In this document: piece after piece, positions 1-12,362 of the stretch
Numbering within the stretch: the stretch's first letter is position 1
Layout: each line of letters begins with the position of its first letter
Assembly (NCBI GenBank): GCA_964372275.1
Contig: CAYJRR010000009.1
Location: 1-38,591 of the forward strand
Direction of reading: 5' to 3'
Length of the DNA stretch: 38,591 bases
Origin: CAYJRR01 sp964372275 [NCBI: uncultured bacterium]
Lineage (GTDB): Bacteria > CAYJRR01
The notes under the pieces: generated by a model
Seen by the model: only the letters and a program-made list of their open reading frames with translations
The model's database searches: none
Told to the model about the DNA's origin: nothing
Made by a program: the position numbers and the translations under genes

Positions 1-4774
<4,774 letters not shown>

Positions 4775-4863
4775 CGTCCCTCCTGGCGAGAAGGCTCGAA
4801 CGTCCGAATGTTCGGCGAGCGGAAGAGGGGCACCCGGCGGAACGGCCGAGCGGACCGACCTCT

Positions 4864-4869
4864 ATTGTA
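4864..4869 (-). promoter_or_regulatory. Possible -10 element for the FG-GAP gene
   Basis: The stretch 4862-4975 is much more AT-rich than its surroundings and lies upstream of the minus-strand FG-GAP gene. On the minus strand it contains TACAAT, one mismatch from the sigma-70 -10 consensus, about 90 bases before the TTG start. I see no convincing -35 hexamer at 16-18 bases. Apart from this and the hairpin at 4976-5004, I see no gene in 4775-5015. Confidence 0.3.
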
Positions 4870-4975
4870 AGTCCGCAGAAAAGATCAGAAAACCACCCGA
4901 TTCAACCCGTCGCAATTTTTATGAATCGTGTAAGTCTGAGAGGAAGTTCTATGATCTTTCAATATCTTATGTCAG

Positions 4976-5004
4976 CGCCAACATGGCGCAGTGCCAGGTT
5001 GGCG
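4976..5004 (-). terminator. Hairpin just past the Rid-family gene, possible terminator
   Basis: CGCCAAC pairs with GTTGGCG, and inside it TGGC pairs with GCCA around a GCAGT loop, with one A/G mismatch between the two stems. It begins 12 bases beyond the stop codon of the Rid-family gene and lies before the promoter region of the FG-GAP gene. There is no long U tract, so an intrinsic terminator is likely but not certain. Confidence 0.45.
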
Positions 5005-5015
5005 TCCCGCGGGCG

Positions 5016-5414
5016 CTACCCCGGCAGGACCGCCGTCGCCTCGATCTCGACGAGCGCGCCGTTCTCCAGCAGGTCGGCGACCTGCACCAGGCTCATCGCC
5101 GGAAAGACGCCGCCGAGGATCCGACGCCACGCGTCGCCGATCGTACGCTGCGCCGCGCGATACGCCGTCTTGTCGGTGACGTAGACGGTGACCCGAGCGA
5201 GGTGCGCCGGTTCGCCACCCGCCGCCGCAAGCACCGCCGCCACGTTCTCCAACGCCTTCTCGAACTGCGCGGCGAAGTCGTCGGAGACGAGGCGACCCTC
5301 GAGGTCCCAACCGATCTGGCCGGCGATGAAGAGGAGCTCCCCGCGTGCGGCGATGCCGTTCGCGTAGCCGCGCGGCCGCGGCCATCCCTCCGGTTGCACG
5401 ACCCGCGCCTTCAC
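5016..5414 (-). CDS. RidA/YjgF/UK114 family protein lacking the catalytic arginine
   Basis: A 132-residue Rid-family protein; these are small trimeric alpha-beta barrels. Family landmarks are visible: GELLFIAGQIG (25-35), the VYVTDK strand (77-82) and the C-terminal ALVEIEATAVLP. Known: in true RidA, an imine deaminase that hydrolyses 2-aminoacrylate-type intermediates, an arginine follows the FPA motif (PARS). Here the tetrad is PAMS with Met107, so it belongs with Rid subfamilies lacking that Arg and may not be an imine deaminase. The start is GTG 5414, overlapping the stop of the SDR gene in a GTGA tetrad, so the two are translationally coupled. Rid homologues often accompany aromatic-CoA degradation genes, which suits this neighbourhood. 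A longer frame upstream of the GTG reads through the SDR gene out of phase and is not credible. Confidence 0.85.
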   Translation of the reverse strand: MKARVVQPEGWPRPRGYANGIAARGELLFIAGQIGWDLEGRLVSDDFAAQFEKALENVAAVLAAAGGEPAHLARVTVYVTDKTAYRAAQRTIGDAWRRILGGVFPAMSLVQVADLLENGALVEIEATAVLPG

Positions 5415-6214
5415 GACTGCAACCCTCCGCCGTCGAGGTTGATCGCCTGCGCGGTGATGCCGCCCGCGGCGTCCCCGGCGAGGTAGGCGATCAACGCGGC
5501 GACTTCGTCGGCGGTCATCAGTCGATTCTGCGGGCTCAACCGTTCCAGGGTGCGGCGGGCATCCTCGGGCGTGAGCGTCGTCTTGTCGACGATGTTCGCG
5601 ATCGATCCGTCGGTCATCTCCGTGTCGACCCAACCCGGGCAGACCGCGTTGACGGTGACGCCGCGCGGCGCCGCCTCCAGCGCCACGGCGCGCGTGAAGC
5701 CCAGTACCCCCGCCTTCGACGCGCAATAGGCCGAGGTGTACCGGTAGCCGACCTTTCCGGCGACGGAGGCGACGTTCACCACGCGGCCATAGCCCGTCTC
5801 CATCATCGCCGGAAGGTAGGCGCGCGTGCAGAGGAACGTCCCGGTCAGGTTCACCGCGATCGTTTCGCTCCAGAGCCTATCGTCGGTCTTCGCCAGCGGC
5901 GCGCTCCGCGCCACGCCGGCGTTGTTCACCAGCACGGAGACCGGTCCGGTCGATCGGGCGAGCGCGTCGACCTGCGACGGATCGGCGACGTCGCATCGCA
6001 CGGCGGTCGCCGATCCTCCCCGAGCGGTGATCTCGGCGACGACCCTTTGCAGCGCGTCGAGCCGACGGCCGGCGACCGTCACCTGCATGCCGGCCGCCGC
6101 GAGCCTTTCGGCCGTCCGGGCGCCGATCCCGCTGCCGCCGCCGGTGACGACCGCTCTCCGATTCGCAGGCGGGAACTGGGGGGATTCCCCCCGGGAGCGC
6201 GAAGGCGCGGACAT
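5411..6214 (-). CDS. Short-chain dehydrogenase/reductase (SDR), 3-hydroxyacyl type
   Basis: A 267-residue classical SDR oxidoreductase. The Rossmann motif TGGGSGIG is at 24-31, NNAG at 97-100, and the catalytic tetrad is Asn122-Ser150-Tyr163-Lys167 (YCASK). The C-terminus ends in the usual INLDGGGL. It is closest in look to FabG, 3-hydroxybutyrate dehydrogenase or 2-hydroxycyclohexanecarboxyl-CoA dehydrogenase types; substrate cannot be decided from sequence alone. I chose ATG 6214 over an upstream ATG because the family starts about 20 residues before the glycine motif and the longer form would run into the divergent thioesterase gene. It is first in a two-gene unit with the Rid-family gene. 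The 24-bp gap to the divergent thioesterase start must hold promoter elements for both directions. Confidence 0.9.
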   Translation of the reverse strand: MSAPSRSRGESPQFPPANRRAVVTGGGSGIGARTAERLAAAGMQVTVAGRRLDALQRVVAEITARGGSATAVRCDVADPSQVDALARSTGPVSVLVNNAGVARSAPLAKTDDRLWSETIAVNLTGTFLCTRAYLPAMMETGYGRVVNVASVAGKVGYRYTSAYCASKAGVLGFTRAVALEAAPRGVTVNAVCPGWVDTEMTDGSIANIVDKTTLTPEDARRTLERLSPQNRLMTADEVAALIAYLAGDAAGGITAQAINLDGGGLQS

Positions 6215-6238
6215 GGCGGGTCGTATATCATCGCTTCG

Positions 6239-6646
6239 ATGGGGTTTCACTGCGCGGTCAAGGTGCGATTCGCAGACGTGGACAATGCGGGGATCGTCTA
6301 CTACCCGCGTTTTTTCCACTACTTCCACGTCGCGTTCGAGGAGATGTTCTCGGACCGGTTCGGGATCCACTACGTCGACGTGCTGGGCCGGGAGCGGATC
6401 GGCTTTCCGGCGGTGAAGGTGGAGAGCGAGTTCAAGGCCCCCCTCCGTTTCGGCGATGTCGCCGACGTCGAGGTCGAGGTCGAACGCATCGGAACCAAGT
6501 CGATCACCTGCCGCTACACGCTGCGGCGGGGTGCGGCCGGACCGGTCTGCGCCACCGGGCGAGTCACCGTCGCGACGGTCGACATGGACGGCTTTCGCGC
6601 CATCCCGATCCCGGAGAAGTACCGCCGCCTCTTCGAACAGGTCTGA
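6239..6646 (+). CDS. 4-hydroxybenzoyl-CoA thioesterase/YbgC-type hotdog thioesterase
   Basis: A 135-residue single hotdog-fold protein that hydrolyses acyl-CoA thioesters. The 4HBT signature is clear: RFADVDNAGIVYYPRFF (10-26), with Asp15 aligning to the catalytic Asp17 of the Pseudomonas 4-hydroxybenzoyl-CoA thioesterase and the YYPRFFHYF helix following. The strand SEFKAPLRFGDVADVEVEVERIG is also typical. The ATG at 6239 is only 24 bases from the divergent SDR start, and I see no Shine-Dalgarno sequence, so it may be poorly translated or leaderless. With the divergent SDR and Rid-family genes it resembles auxiliary genes of aromatic-CoA catabolism clusters (for example 2-aminobenzoyl-CoA or benzoyl-CoA routes), but no ligase or oxygenase is in the window. 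Confidence 0.88.
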   Translation: MGFHCAVKVRFADVDNAGIVYYPRFFHYFHVAFEEMFSDRFGIHYVDVLGRERIGFPAVKVESEFKAPLRFGDVADVEVEVERIGTKSITCRYTLRRGAAGPVCATGRVTVATVDMDGFRAIPIPEKYRRLFEQV

Positions 6647-6656
6647 CCCAGGCGGC

Positions 6657-7046
6657 TCAGTCGCGCAGCGAGACCGCGACGTCGAGGAGCCGGTCGAACT
6701 CGTCGGACTCGAGCTTCTGGTCCTTCGTCGCGCGATCGAACTCGCGCTGGAGCTCCTCCGCTTCGTGCCGCGTGACCTTCCCGGCGGCGGCCGCGTCCAG
6801 CAGGTCGTCGTAGACCGACCGGGCGCGCGCGCGGCGGTCCGGATCGCCTTCCAGGTAGCCCTCCAACACTTCGGACTGGAGCGTCAGCTGCAAATCGATC
6901 ATCGAATGGTCGACCTCTCGTCCCGTCCGCCGGGAGGCACGGACCGAGAGGTAGGCGTAGACCGCCGCGGCGATCAGCGCGCCGAGAAGGAACCCGGCGA
7001 CCCCTTTCCGGACGAGCGTGAAGGTCCGTGGCGCGGAACGGTCCAT
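6657..7046 (-). CDS. Small membrane-anchored protein of unknown function
   Basis: A 129-residue protein I do not recognise. Residues 13-33 (RKGVAGFLLGALIAAAVYAYL) look like one N-terminal membrane anchor. The rest is charged and mostly helical (LTLQSEVLEGYLEG, HEAEELQREFDRATKDQKLESDEFDRLLDVA), probably a coiled-coil or helical bundle on one side of the membrane. It converges with the thioesterase gene, leaving 10 bases between the stops. It follows the 3-hydroxyacyl-CoA dehydrogenase gene on the same strand by 9 bases, so it is probably the last gene of that operon. Whether it has anything to do with acyl-CoA metabolism is unknown. Confidence 0.72.
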   Translation of the reverse strand: MDRSAPRTFTLVRKGVAGFLLGALIAAAVYAYLSVRASRRTGREVDHSMIDLQLTLQSEVLEGYLEGDPDRRARARSVYDDLLDAAAAGKVTRHEAEELQREFDRATKDQKLESDEFDRLLDVAVSLRD

Positions 7047-7055
7047 CGCCAGAGT

Positions 7056-7916
7056 CTAGTCGGCGTCCCAGCGATAGAAGCCCTGCCCGGTCTTCTTCCC
7101 CAGCTTTCCGGCGCGAACCAGACGGCGCAGGAGCGGCGGCGGGCGGAACGCCTCGCCGATCTCTTCGAACAGGTGCTCGGCGATCGAGAGGCGCACGTCG
7201 AGGCCGACCAGGTCGGTCAGGCGAAGCGGCCCCATCGGGTGGTTGTAGCCGATCTCCATCGCCCGATCGATGTCCTCGGCCGACGCGACGCCGGTTTCGA
7301 GCATCCGGATCGCCTCCAGGCCGAGCAGCACGCCGAGCCGGGAGGTGGCGAAACCGGGGGAGTCCTTCACCCGGATCGTCTCCTTCCCCATCCGCCGGGC
7401 AAGCGCGGTCACCGCCTCGACCGTCCCCTCGGAAGTCTGATCGGCGACGACGATCTCCACCAGCTTCATCAGGTGGGGCGGATTGAAGAAGTGCATGCCG
7501 ACGACCTGCGACGGTCGCGCCGTTTTCGCCGCGATCGCCGTGATCGGGAGGCTCGAGGTGTTGGTGGCGAACAGGAGATGCGCAGGACCGGACGTGAAGC
7601 ACAGCTGCGCCAACTCGGCCTTCACCGACAGGGTTTCGGGGGCGGCCTCGATCACCGCGTCGGCGTCAAGCACGGCGCCCGAAAGTTCCGGCGCCGGAAG
7701 GAGGCGGCCCAGCGTCGCGTCCCGGTCGACCGCCGTGATCTTCCCCTTCGCGACGCCGCGCTCGAGGTTCTGGCGGACGCGATCCATCCCGCGGGCGATC
7801 AGCCTGTCGTCCACATCGTGCAGGCGCACATGGCAGCCGATCTGGGCCGCGACCTGCGCGATGCCGTGCCCCATCGTCCCGGCGCCGATGACCACGATTC
7901 GGTCGATCGGCGTCAC
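7056..7916 (-). CDS. 3-hydroxyacyl-CoA dehydrogenase (3-hydroxybutyryl-CoA dehydrogenase type)
   Basis: A 286-residue single-function NAD-dependent L-3-hydroxyacyl-CoA dehydrogenase. The N-terminal Rossmann motif GAGTMG is at 11-16, followed by the FATNTSSLPI segment, the GMHFFNPPHLMKLVEIV active-site region with the catalytic His, and the C-terminal domain (MEIGYNHPMGPLRLTDLVGLD). It oxidises 3-hydroxyacyl-CoA to 3-ketoacyl-CoA in beta-oxidation or the last steps of aromatic-CoA degradation. The start is GTG 7916, overlapping the enoyl-CoA hydratase stop in a GTGA tetrad, so hydratase and dehydrogenase are coupled and catalyse consecutive steps. A frame extending 81 codons upstream is an arginine-rich reading of the hydratase gene and was rejected. 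Confidence 0.93.
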   Translation of the reverse strand: MTPIDRIVVIGAGTMGHGIAQVAAQIGCHVRLHDVDDRLIARGMDRVRQNLERGVAKGKITAVDRDATLGRLLPAPELSGAVLDADAVIEAAPETLSVKAELAQLCFTSGPAHLLFATNTSSLPITAIAAKTARPSQVVGMHFFNPPHLMKLVEIVVADQTSEGTVEAVTALARRMGKETIRVKDSPGFATSRLGVLLGLEAIRMLETGVASAEDIDRAMEIGYNHPMGPLRLTDLVGLDVRLSIAEHLFEEIGEAFRPPPLLRRLVRAGKLGKKTGQGFYRWDAD

Positions 7917-8683
7917 TTCCGCTTCCCCTTGTCGAGGAAGGCGGTCATTCGCCGGGCCTTCTCGTCGTCTTCGAACAGGATCGCCTGCCCCAGGTCCTCG
8001 ATCGTGCGCCAGGCGTCGACGCCGCCGCGCGCGCCGGCGTTGACCGCAAGCTTGGCCACGCGGACGGCGAGCGCGCTCTGGGCCAGGATTTCGGCCGCGA
8101 GCGTCCTTGCCTCGTCCATCACCGCGTCGTCGGCGACGACGCGGTTGACCAGGCCCCACTCCAATGCCTCGCGCGCGGAAAGACGACGGCCGGTGAAGAG
8201 CAGCTCCTTCGCGCGCGCGATCCCGACGAGACGGGGCAGCCGGTAGGTGCCTCCGGCGGCGGCGAGGATCCCGAGCCCGGCCTCTGGTTGGCCAAAAACG
8301 GCCCCCTCTCCGGCGACGCGAAGGTCGCAGGCCATCGCCAGCTCACATCCGCCGCCGAGCGCGTACCCCCGGATCGCGGCGATCGTCGGGCGCGGGAACT
8401 CCTCGATCCGTTTGAACAGGGAGGCGTTGATCCCGCGGAGCGCGTCGTCACGCCGGCGCGCCGAGAGCTCCCCGATGTCGGCGCCGGAGACGAACGCCTT
8501 TCCGCCGGCGCCGGTGAGGATCAATGCGTGGACGTCGTCGCGCGACGCGAGCTCGGACAGACGCTCGTCGAGCTCGCGCGCCGTCCGCTTGTCGATCGCG
8601 TTGCGCGCCTCCGGGCGGTCGACGGTGAGAACGGCGAGCCGATCGGAGGTTTCGACGCGGATCCGCGGCGTGGTTTCGGCCAT
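7913..8683 (-). CDS. Enoyl-CoA hydratase/isomerase family protein
   Basis: A 256-residue crotonase-fold enzyme that hydrates trans-2-enoyl-CoA. The oxyanion-hole segments KAFVSGADIGEL (62-73) and GYALGGGCELAMACDLRVA (107-125) are intact. Both catalytic glutamates of classical hydratases are present: Glu114 in GGGCEL and Glu134 in FGQPEAGLGI. It is coupled to the downstream 3-hydroxyacyl-CoA dehydrogenase through a 4-base overlap. Upstream on the same strand, 52 bases away, ends the large Fis-type regulator gene, which might control this unit. Chain-length specificity cannot be read from the sequence. Confidence 0.93.
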   Translation of the reverse strand: MAETTPRIRVETSDRLAVLTVDRPEARNAIDKRTARELDERLSELASRDDVHALILTGAGGKAFVSGADIGELSARRRDDALRGINASLFKRIEEFPRPTIAAIRGYALGGGCELAMACDLRVAGEGAVFGQPEAGLGILAAAGGTYRLPRLVGIARAKELLFTGRRLSAREALEWGLVNRVVADDAVMDEARTLAAEILAQSALAVRVAKLAVNAGARGGVDAWRTIEDLGQAILFEDDEKARRMTAFLDKGKRK

Positions 8684-8735
8684 CTCGCCCTCCGGGCTTG
8701 ATCGGAGACCTCCCCGACCCCCTGCGCGCCGGATC

Positions 8736-10703
8736 CTAGCGCATTCCGTGGCGCGCGAGCTTCATCTTCAGGCCGTTCCTCGACAGCCCGAGGGCGCGCG
8801 CGGTGCGCGAAAGGTTTCCGCCATGGCGCGCGAGGGATTCGAGGAGGCTCGCATGCTCGGTTGCTTTCAGTCGATCGTCGAGGGTGGCCCGCGCGGCCGC
8901 GCCCGCCTTGGGAAGCGGTCCCTCGACCGACGTCCACGGGGTCGACCGGACGAGGGATCTCCGGTCCCGTGCGTCGGCCGAGGCGGCGGCGAGCTCGGCG
9001 ACCACCTCCACGAGGCGTCGCTCCTCGCGCGAGAACCGTGGATCGCTCTCCCGCCGATCGAGCACCAGGCGGCCGATCTCGAGCCCGGAGCGACTGCGCA
9101 GAACGACCGGCAGCCGAAGATCCCCCGGACCGGGCACCGCCGCGAAAAGCGCCCGACCTCGCAGGGCGACGACGCGATGGAACTCGGGCGAGCCGAGCGC
9201 GACCGACCCACCGCGGGCCGGCACCAACGCCAGCGCGACCTCGAGCGCGCGGGAGGCCGCCTCCTCCGGTGACTGCGCGTCGAGCATCGGCAGCAACGCT
9301 TCGAGCGTTTCGGGTTGGCCGCGCGCGCCCCGGGCACTCAGGCCCTCCGAAAGGAGACGGTCGACGGTGGCCGCGGACTCGACGTTCCCGCTCCGGCTCC
9401 ACGCGGCGCGCGCGAGCGAGAGAAGCTCGAGCGCGCGCGGCATGTCGGCTGCCGTCTCCGCGGCGGCGGCCGCGTCCATCCAGGCCCGTCCGGCGAGGAG
9501 GTGCCAGCCGTACCGTTCGAGACGGCGCGCGGCGCTCGACAGGCGTGCGACGGGCGATCCGATCTGAGCGAACCGGTCGCCGAGCCCGCCGATCCACTCC
9601 TCGATGGCCCCCGCCGCAATCGAGCCGGCGCGCGCCAGGTCGGAGAGCTCCCGGCGGGCCGACTCCGCCTTGACCCCGTCGCGCGCGCGAAGCGCGCACT
9701 CGGCGGAGAGTCCGAGGCGCAACGCGGCGAGCGCGCGGGGGAGCAGATGCGCACCCGACTTCGCGCGATCCGCCGCCACCTGTCCCCGATGGAGATCTCC
9801 GGCGGCCGTCGCGGCGATGCACGTGGTCAACTGCGTCGCTGCGATCCACCGGGGATCTCCGGCCAACTCGGCGGCCACGACGGCGTCGTCCAGGCGCTCC
9901 CGCGAATCCGGCGCGCCGCAGCCGAGCGCCGCGACCGCTCGCGCGACGGCCGCGGCGGCGTCCGCAACGAGGTCGTCCGCGGACTCGGCCGCCTCCTCGG
10001 CGCGCAGCGCCAGGCGCTCGGCCTCCGAGGTCCGGCCATCGATCGCCGCGGCGGCGGCTCGCATTGCCCAGCCGGCGGCGCGATTCGATCGGTCGACACG
10101 TCGCACGGCGCGAAAGGCTCCGCTCGGGCGTTGCTCCGGTCCCGGACGGCGGCGGGGAGCCTCGGCCGGTTCGACGCGCACGCGGCGCAGCCGGATCTGC
10201 GCGCCGAGCGCGCGGTCGGCGAGGTCCCAGGGGTCGTTCTCGCGGGGAGGATGAGAGAGAACCGCCACCGAGACCGCCCTCGACGAAGGGCCGGGGACCG
10301 CCAGGCGGCGTGCCAACGCCCACCAGGCGCGCACGGTGGCGTGGTCGGCCCGTTGCGCCTCCTCGAGCACCAGGACCAACGGACCTTCGGCACGCTCGAT
10401 GACCGACATCGCCGCGCGCGCGAACGCGGCCGGCCCCGATCCGGGGGGAAGCGAGCGGGCGAGGGAAGGGGACAGCAGGCGCAGCAGCGCGCGCGCGGCG
10501 AGCGGTTCCTCCTCGCCGGGAACGGCGAGCCCCTTCACCCGGGCCGTGACGACGCGGCCACCGTCGCCGCCCACGGCCGCCGAGAGCTCGGCGAGCGAAC
10601 TCCCGATCGCAGGGTGCGCCTCGACGATCAGGATCCGCTCCGCGGCCTCGTCCCCCTGCCACGCGCGCAGCGCCGCTTCGCGAATCCGTTCGAGCCAGAG
10701 CAC
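8736..10703 (-). CDS. Large regulator: degenerate AAA/STAND ATPase, TPR-like region, GAF-like domain, Fis-type HTH
   Basis: A 655-residue protein. The N-terminal 130 residues look like an AAA_16/STAND-type NTPase: residues 108-120 (PLVLVLEEAQRAD) match the Walker B strand of such proteins (usually LVLDDLHWAD). The segment where Walker A should be (25-37, LIVEAHPAIGSSL) has no GxGKT, so ATP binding is doubtful. Residues 190-450 are Ala/Leu/Arg-rich helical pairs resembling TPRs. About 460-590 looks like a GAF sensor domain. The C-terminus (614-655) is a Fis-type helix-turn-helix (LARHGGNLSRTARALGLSRNGLKMKL) as in NtrC-family activators. It lacks the sigma-54 GAFTGA motif. Start GTG 10703 has no visible ribosome site and the true start may differ. 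Divergent to the MDR oxidoreductase; probably a transcription regulator of nearby genes. Confidence 0.75.
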   Translation of the reverse strand: MLWLERIREAALRAWQGDEAAERILIVEAHPAIGSSLAELSAAVGGDGGRVVTARVKGLAVPGEEEPLAARALLRLLSPSLARSLPPGSGPAAFARAAMSVIERAEGPLVLVLEEAQRADHATVRAWWALARRLAVPGPSSRAVSVAVLSHPPRENDPWDLADRALGAQIRLRRVRVEPAEAPRRRPGPEQRPSGAFRAVRRVDRSNRAAGWAMRAAAAAIDGRTSEAERLALRAEEAAESADDLVADAAAAVARAVAALGCGAPDSRERLDDAVVAAELAGDPRWIAATQLTTCIAATAAGDLHRGQVAADRAKSGAHLLPRALAALRLGLSAECALRARDGVKAESARRELSDLARAGSIAAGAIEEWIGGLGDRFAQIGSPVARLSSAARRLERYGWHLLAGRAWMDAAAAAETAADMPRALELLSLARAAWSRSGNVESAATVDRLLSEGLSARGARGQPETLEALLPMLDAQSPEEAASRALEVALALVPARGGSVALGSPEFHRVVALRGRALFAAVPGPGDLRLPVVLRSRSGLEIGRLVLDRRESDPRFSREERRLVEVVAELAAASADARDRRSLVRSTPWTSVEGPLPKAGAAARATLDDRLKATEHASLLESLARHGGNLSRTARALGLSRNGLKMKLARHGMR

Positions 10704-10852
10704 CGTCGACGCGAAGCGTACCGAGCGGTCGAGGCGATGGTCAAGGGATGACCACGGTCGCCGGCGGCGGATTTCGTTCCGGGAGGGTCACCGCGAGGTG
10801 CACTAGAATCGGCACCGGTTCGGGGAGACCCCCGGCCCAGAGGTGGAATGAG

Positions 10853-11878
10853 ATGCGCGCGGTCGTTCTCCCCCGGCACGGTGGTCCCGAGGTCCTGGAA
10901 GCGGCCGAGGTCGCCGATCCGACGCCGGCGCCCGGCGAGGTGGTGGTGCGGGTCCGCGCGGTGGCGCTCAACCACCTCGACCTCTGGGTTCGGCGCGGAC
11001 TGCCGACGTTGAAGCTCGACCTGCCGCACGTGCTCGGCTCGGACATCGCGGGAACGGTGGAGTGGTCGGACACGCCGGGGATCGAGGTCGGAAGCGACTG
11101 CCTTCTCGCGCCGGGCGTCTCCTGCATGCGGTGCCGCGAATGTCTCTCCGGTCGCGATCATCACTGCCGCGCCTACGGGATCTTCGGCGAGCACCGCTGG
11201 GGCGGTTACGCGGAACGCATTCGCGTCCCCGCGGTCAACGTCTTTCCCAGGCCGAAGCGCCTGTCGTTCGCGGAGGCGGCCGCCGTGCCGCTCGTGTTCC
11301 AGACCGCGTGGCAGATGCTCGTCACCCGTGCGCAGATTCGGCCGGACGAGTGGGTGCTGGTGCACGCCGCCGGTTCGGGCGTCGGAAGCGCGGCCGTGCA
11401 GATCGCGAAGATGCGCGGGGCGGTGGTGATCGCCACCGCGCGGGGCGAGCGCAAGCTCCTGGCGGCGCGCGAGCTCGGCGCCGACCACGCCATCGACTAC
11501 GAGAAACAGGACTTCCTCGCGGAGGTGAAGCGGCTGACCGGAAAGCGCGGCGTCGACGTCGTCTTCGAGCACGTCGGCCGGGCGACCTGGGAGAAGTCGA
11601 TCCTCTCCCTCACCGCCGGCGGACGGCTCGTCACCTGCGGCGCCACGACCGGCCACGACGCGGAGACCGATCTGCGCTACCTCTTCTACAAGAAGCTGTC
11701 GCTCCTCGGCTCGACGATGGGACCCAAGGCGGAGATGTTCGAGATCCTGAACGGCATCGAGGCCGGCCGGCTCAAGCCGGTGGTGGCGAAGGTCTTCCCG
11801 CTCGCGGAGGCGGCCGAGGCCCACCGGTACCTCGAGCGGCGGGAGGGGTTCGGCAAGGTGGTGCTCGATGTCCAGTAG
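10853..11878 (+). CDS. MDR-superfamily zinc-type alcohol dehydrogenase/quinone oxidoreductase
   Basis: A 341-residue medium-chain dehydrogenase/reductase using NAD(P)H. The N-terminal GroES-like domain has ALNHLDLWVRRG and GSDIAGTVE. The structural-zinc lobe is complete (Cys91, Cys94, Cys97, Cys105; CMRCRECLSGRDHHC). The nucleotide-binding motif HAAGSGVGSAAVQIAK is clear. The position that holds the catalytic-zinc Cys in alcohol dehydrogenases is Asn in ALNHLDL, as in quinone oxidoreductases, so it may keep only the structural zinc. I chose ATG 10853 because the family starts with MRAVVL and a purine-rich AGAGGTGGA lies just upstream; a frame starting at 10748 adds an unrelated tail. A possible -10 (TAGAAT, 10804-10809) precedes it. 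It overlaps greB by 11 bases. Confidence 0.88.
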   Translation: MRAVVLPRHGGPEVLEAAEVADPTPAPGEVVVRVRAVALNHLDLWVRRGLPTLKLDLPHVLGSDIAGTVEWSDTPGIEVGSDCLLAPGVSCMRCRECLSGRDHHCRAYGIFGEHRWGGYAERIRVPAVNVFPRPKRLSFAEAAAVPLVFQTAWQMLVTRAQIRPDEWVLVHAAGSGVGSAAVQIAKMRGAVVIATARGERKLLAARELGADHAIDYEKQDFLAEVKRLTGKRGVDVVFEHVGRATWEKSILSLTAGGRLVTCGATTGHDAETDLRYLFYKKLSLLGSTMGPKAEMFEILNGIEAGRLKPVVAKVFPLAEAAEAHRYLERREGFGKVVLDVQ

Positions 11879-12362
11879 GAGCGGCTCGGTCCCGAAGGGG
11901 AACCCGATCACCAAGGCCGGCTACCGCCGGCTGGTCGAGGAGCGGGACCGCCTCTGGAAGGTCGACCGAGCGAAGGTGGTGCAGGAGGTGGCCGACGCCG
12001 CGGCCCTCGGCGACCGGTCGGAAAACGCCGAATACATCTACGGGAAGAAGAAGCTGCGGGAGATCGACCGCCGCCTGGAGTTCCTGAACGACCGGATCGA
12101 GCGGGCGATGATCGTCGATCCGGCGACGCTCTCCGGGACGCGCGTGGTGTTCGGCGCCACCGTCACGGTGAAGGACGAGGACGGAAAGGCGTCCGTCTAC
12201 CAGATCGTCGGCCAGGACGAGGTCGATGCCGCGCAAGGAAAGATCAGCCACGTCTCTCCGATCGGCCGCGCGCTGCTGGGCAAGGAGGTCGGCGACGACG
12301 TCCTCGTCACCCGCCCTGCCGGAGAGCTGGAGCTGACGATCACCAGGGTCGAGTTCGTCTAG
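11868..12362 (+). CDS. greB: Transcription elongation factor GreB
   Basis: A 164-residue Gre factor. It binds the RNA polymerase secondary channel and stimulates cleavage of backtracked RNA. The coiled-coil N-domain is clear, with tip sequence GDRSENAEYIYGKKKLREID. Asp49 and Glu52 match the catalytic tip acids (Asp41/Glu44 of E. coli). The YIYGKKKLREIDRR stretch is the GreB rather than GreA version. The C-terminal domain has GATVTVKDEDG and SPIGRALLGKEVGDDVLV. The ATG lies within the end of the MDR oxidoreductase gene (11-base overlap), so the two are co-transcribed. The stop codon shares the tetranucleotide CTAG with the stop of the convergent glycosylase gene. Confidence 0.94.
   Translation: MSSRSGSVPKGNPITKAGYRRLVEERDRLWKVDRAKVVQEVADAAALGDRSENAEYIYGKKKLREIDRRLEFLNDRIERAMIVDPATLSGTRVVFGATVTVKDEDGKASVYQIVGQDEVDAAQGKISHVSPIGRALLGKEVGDDVLVTRPAGELELTITRVEFV

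Noticed and set aside
8521-10662. A 713-codon minus-strand frame
   Set aside because: Arg/Gly-rich shadow of the regulator gene in another phase; the chosen frame has the Fis-type HTH and Walker B motif.
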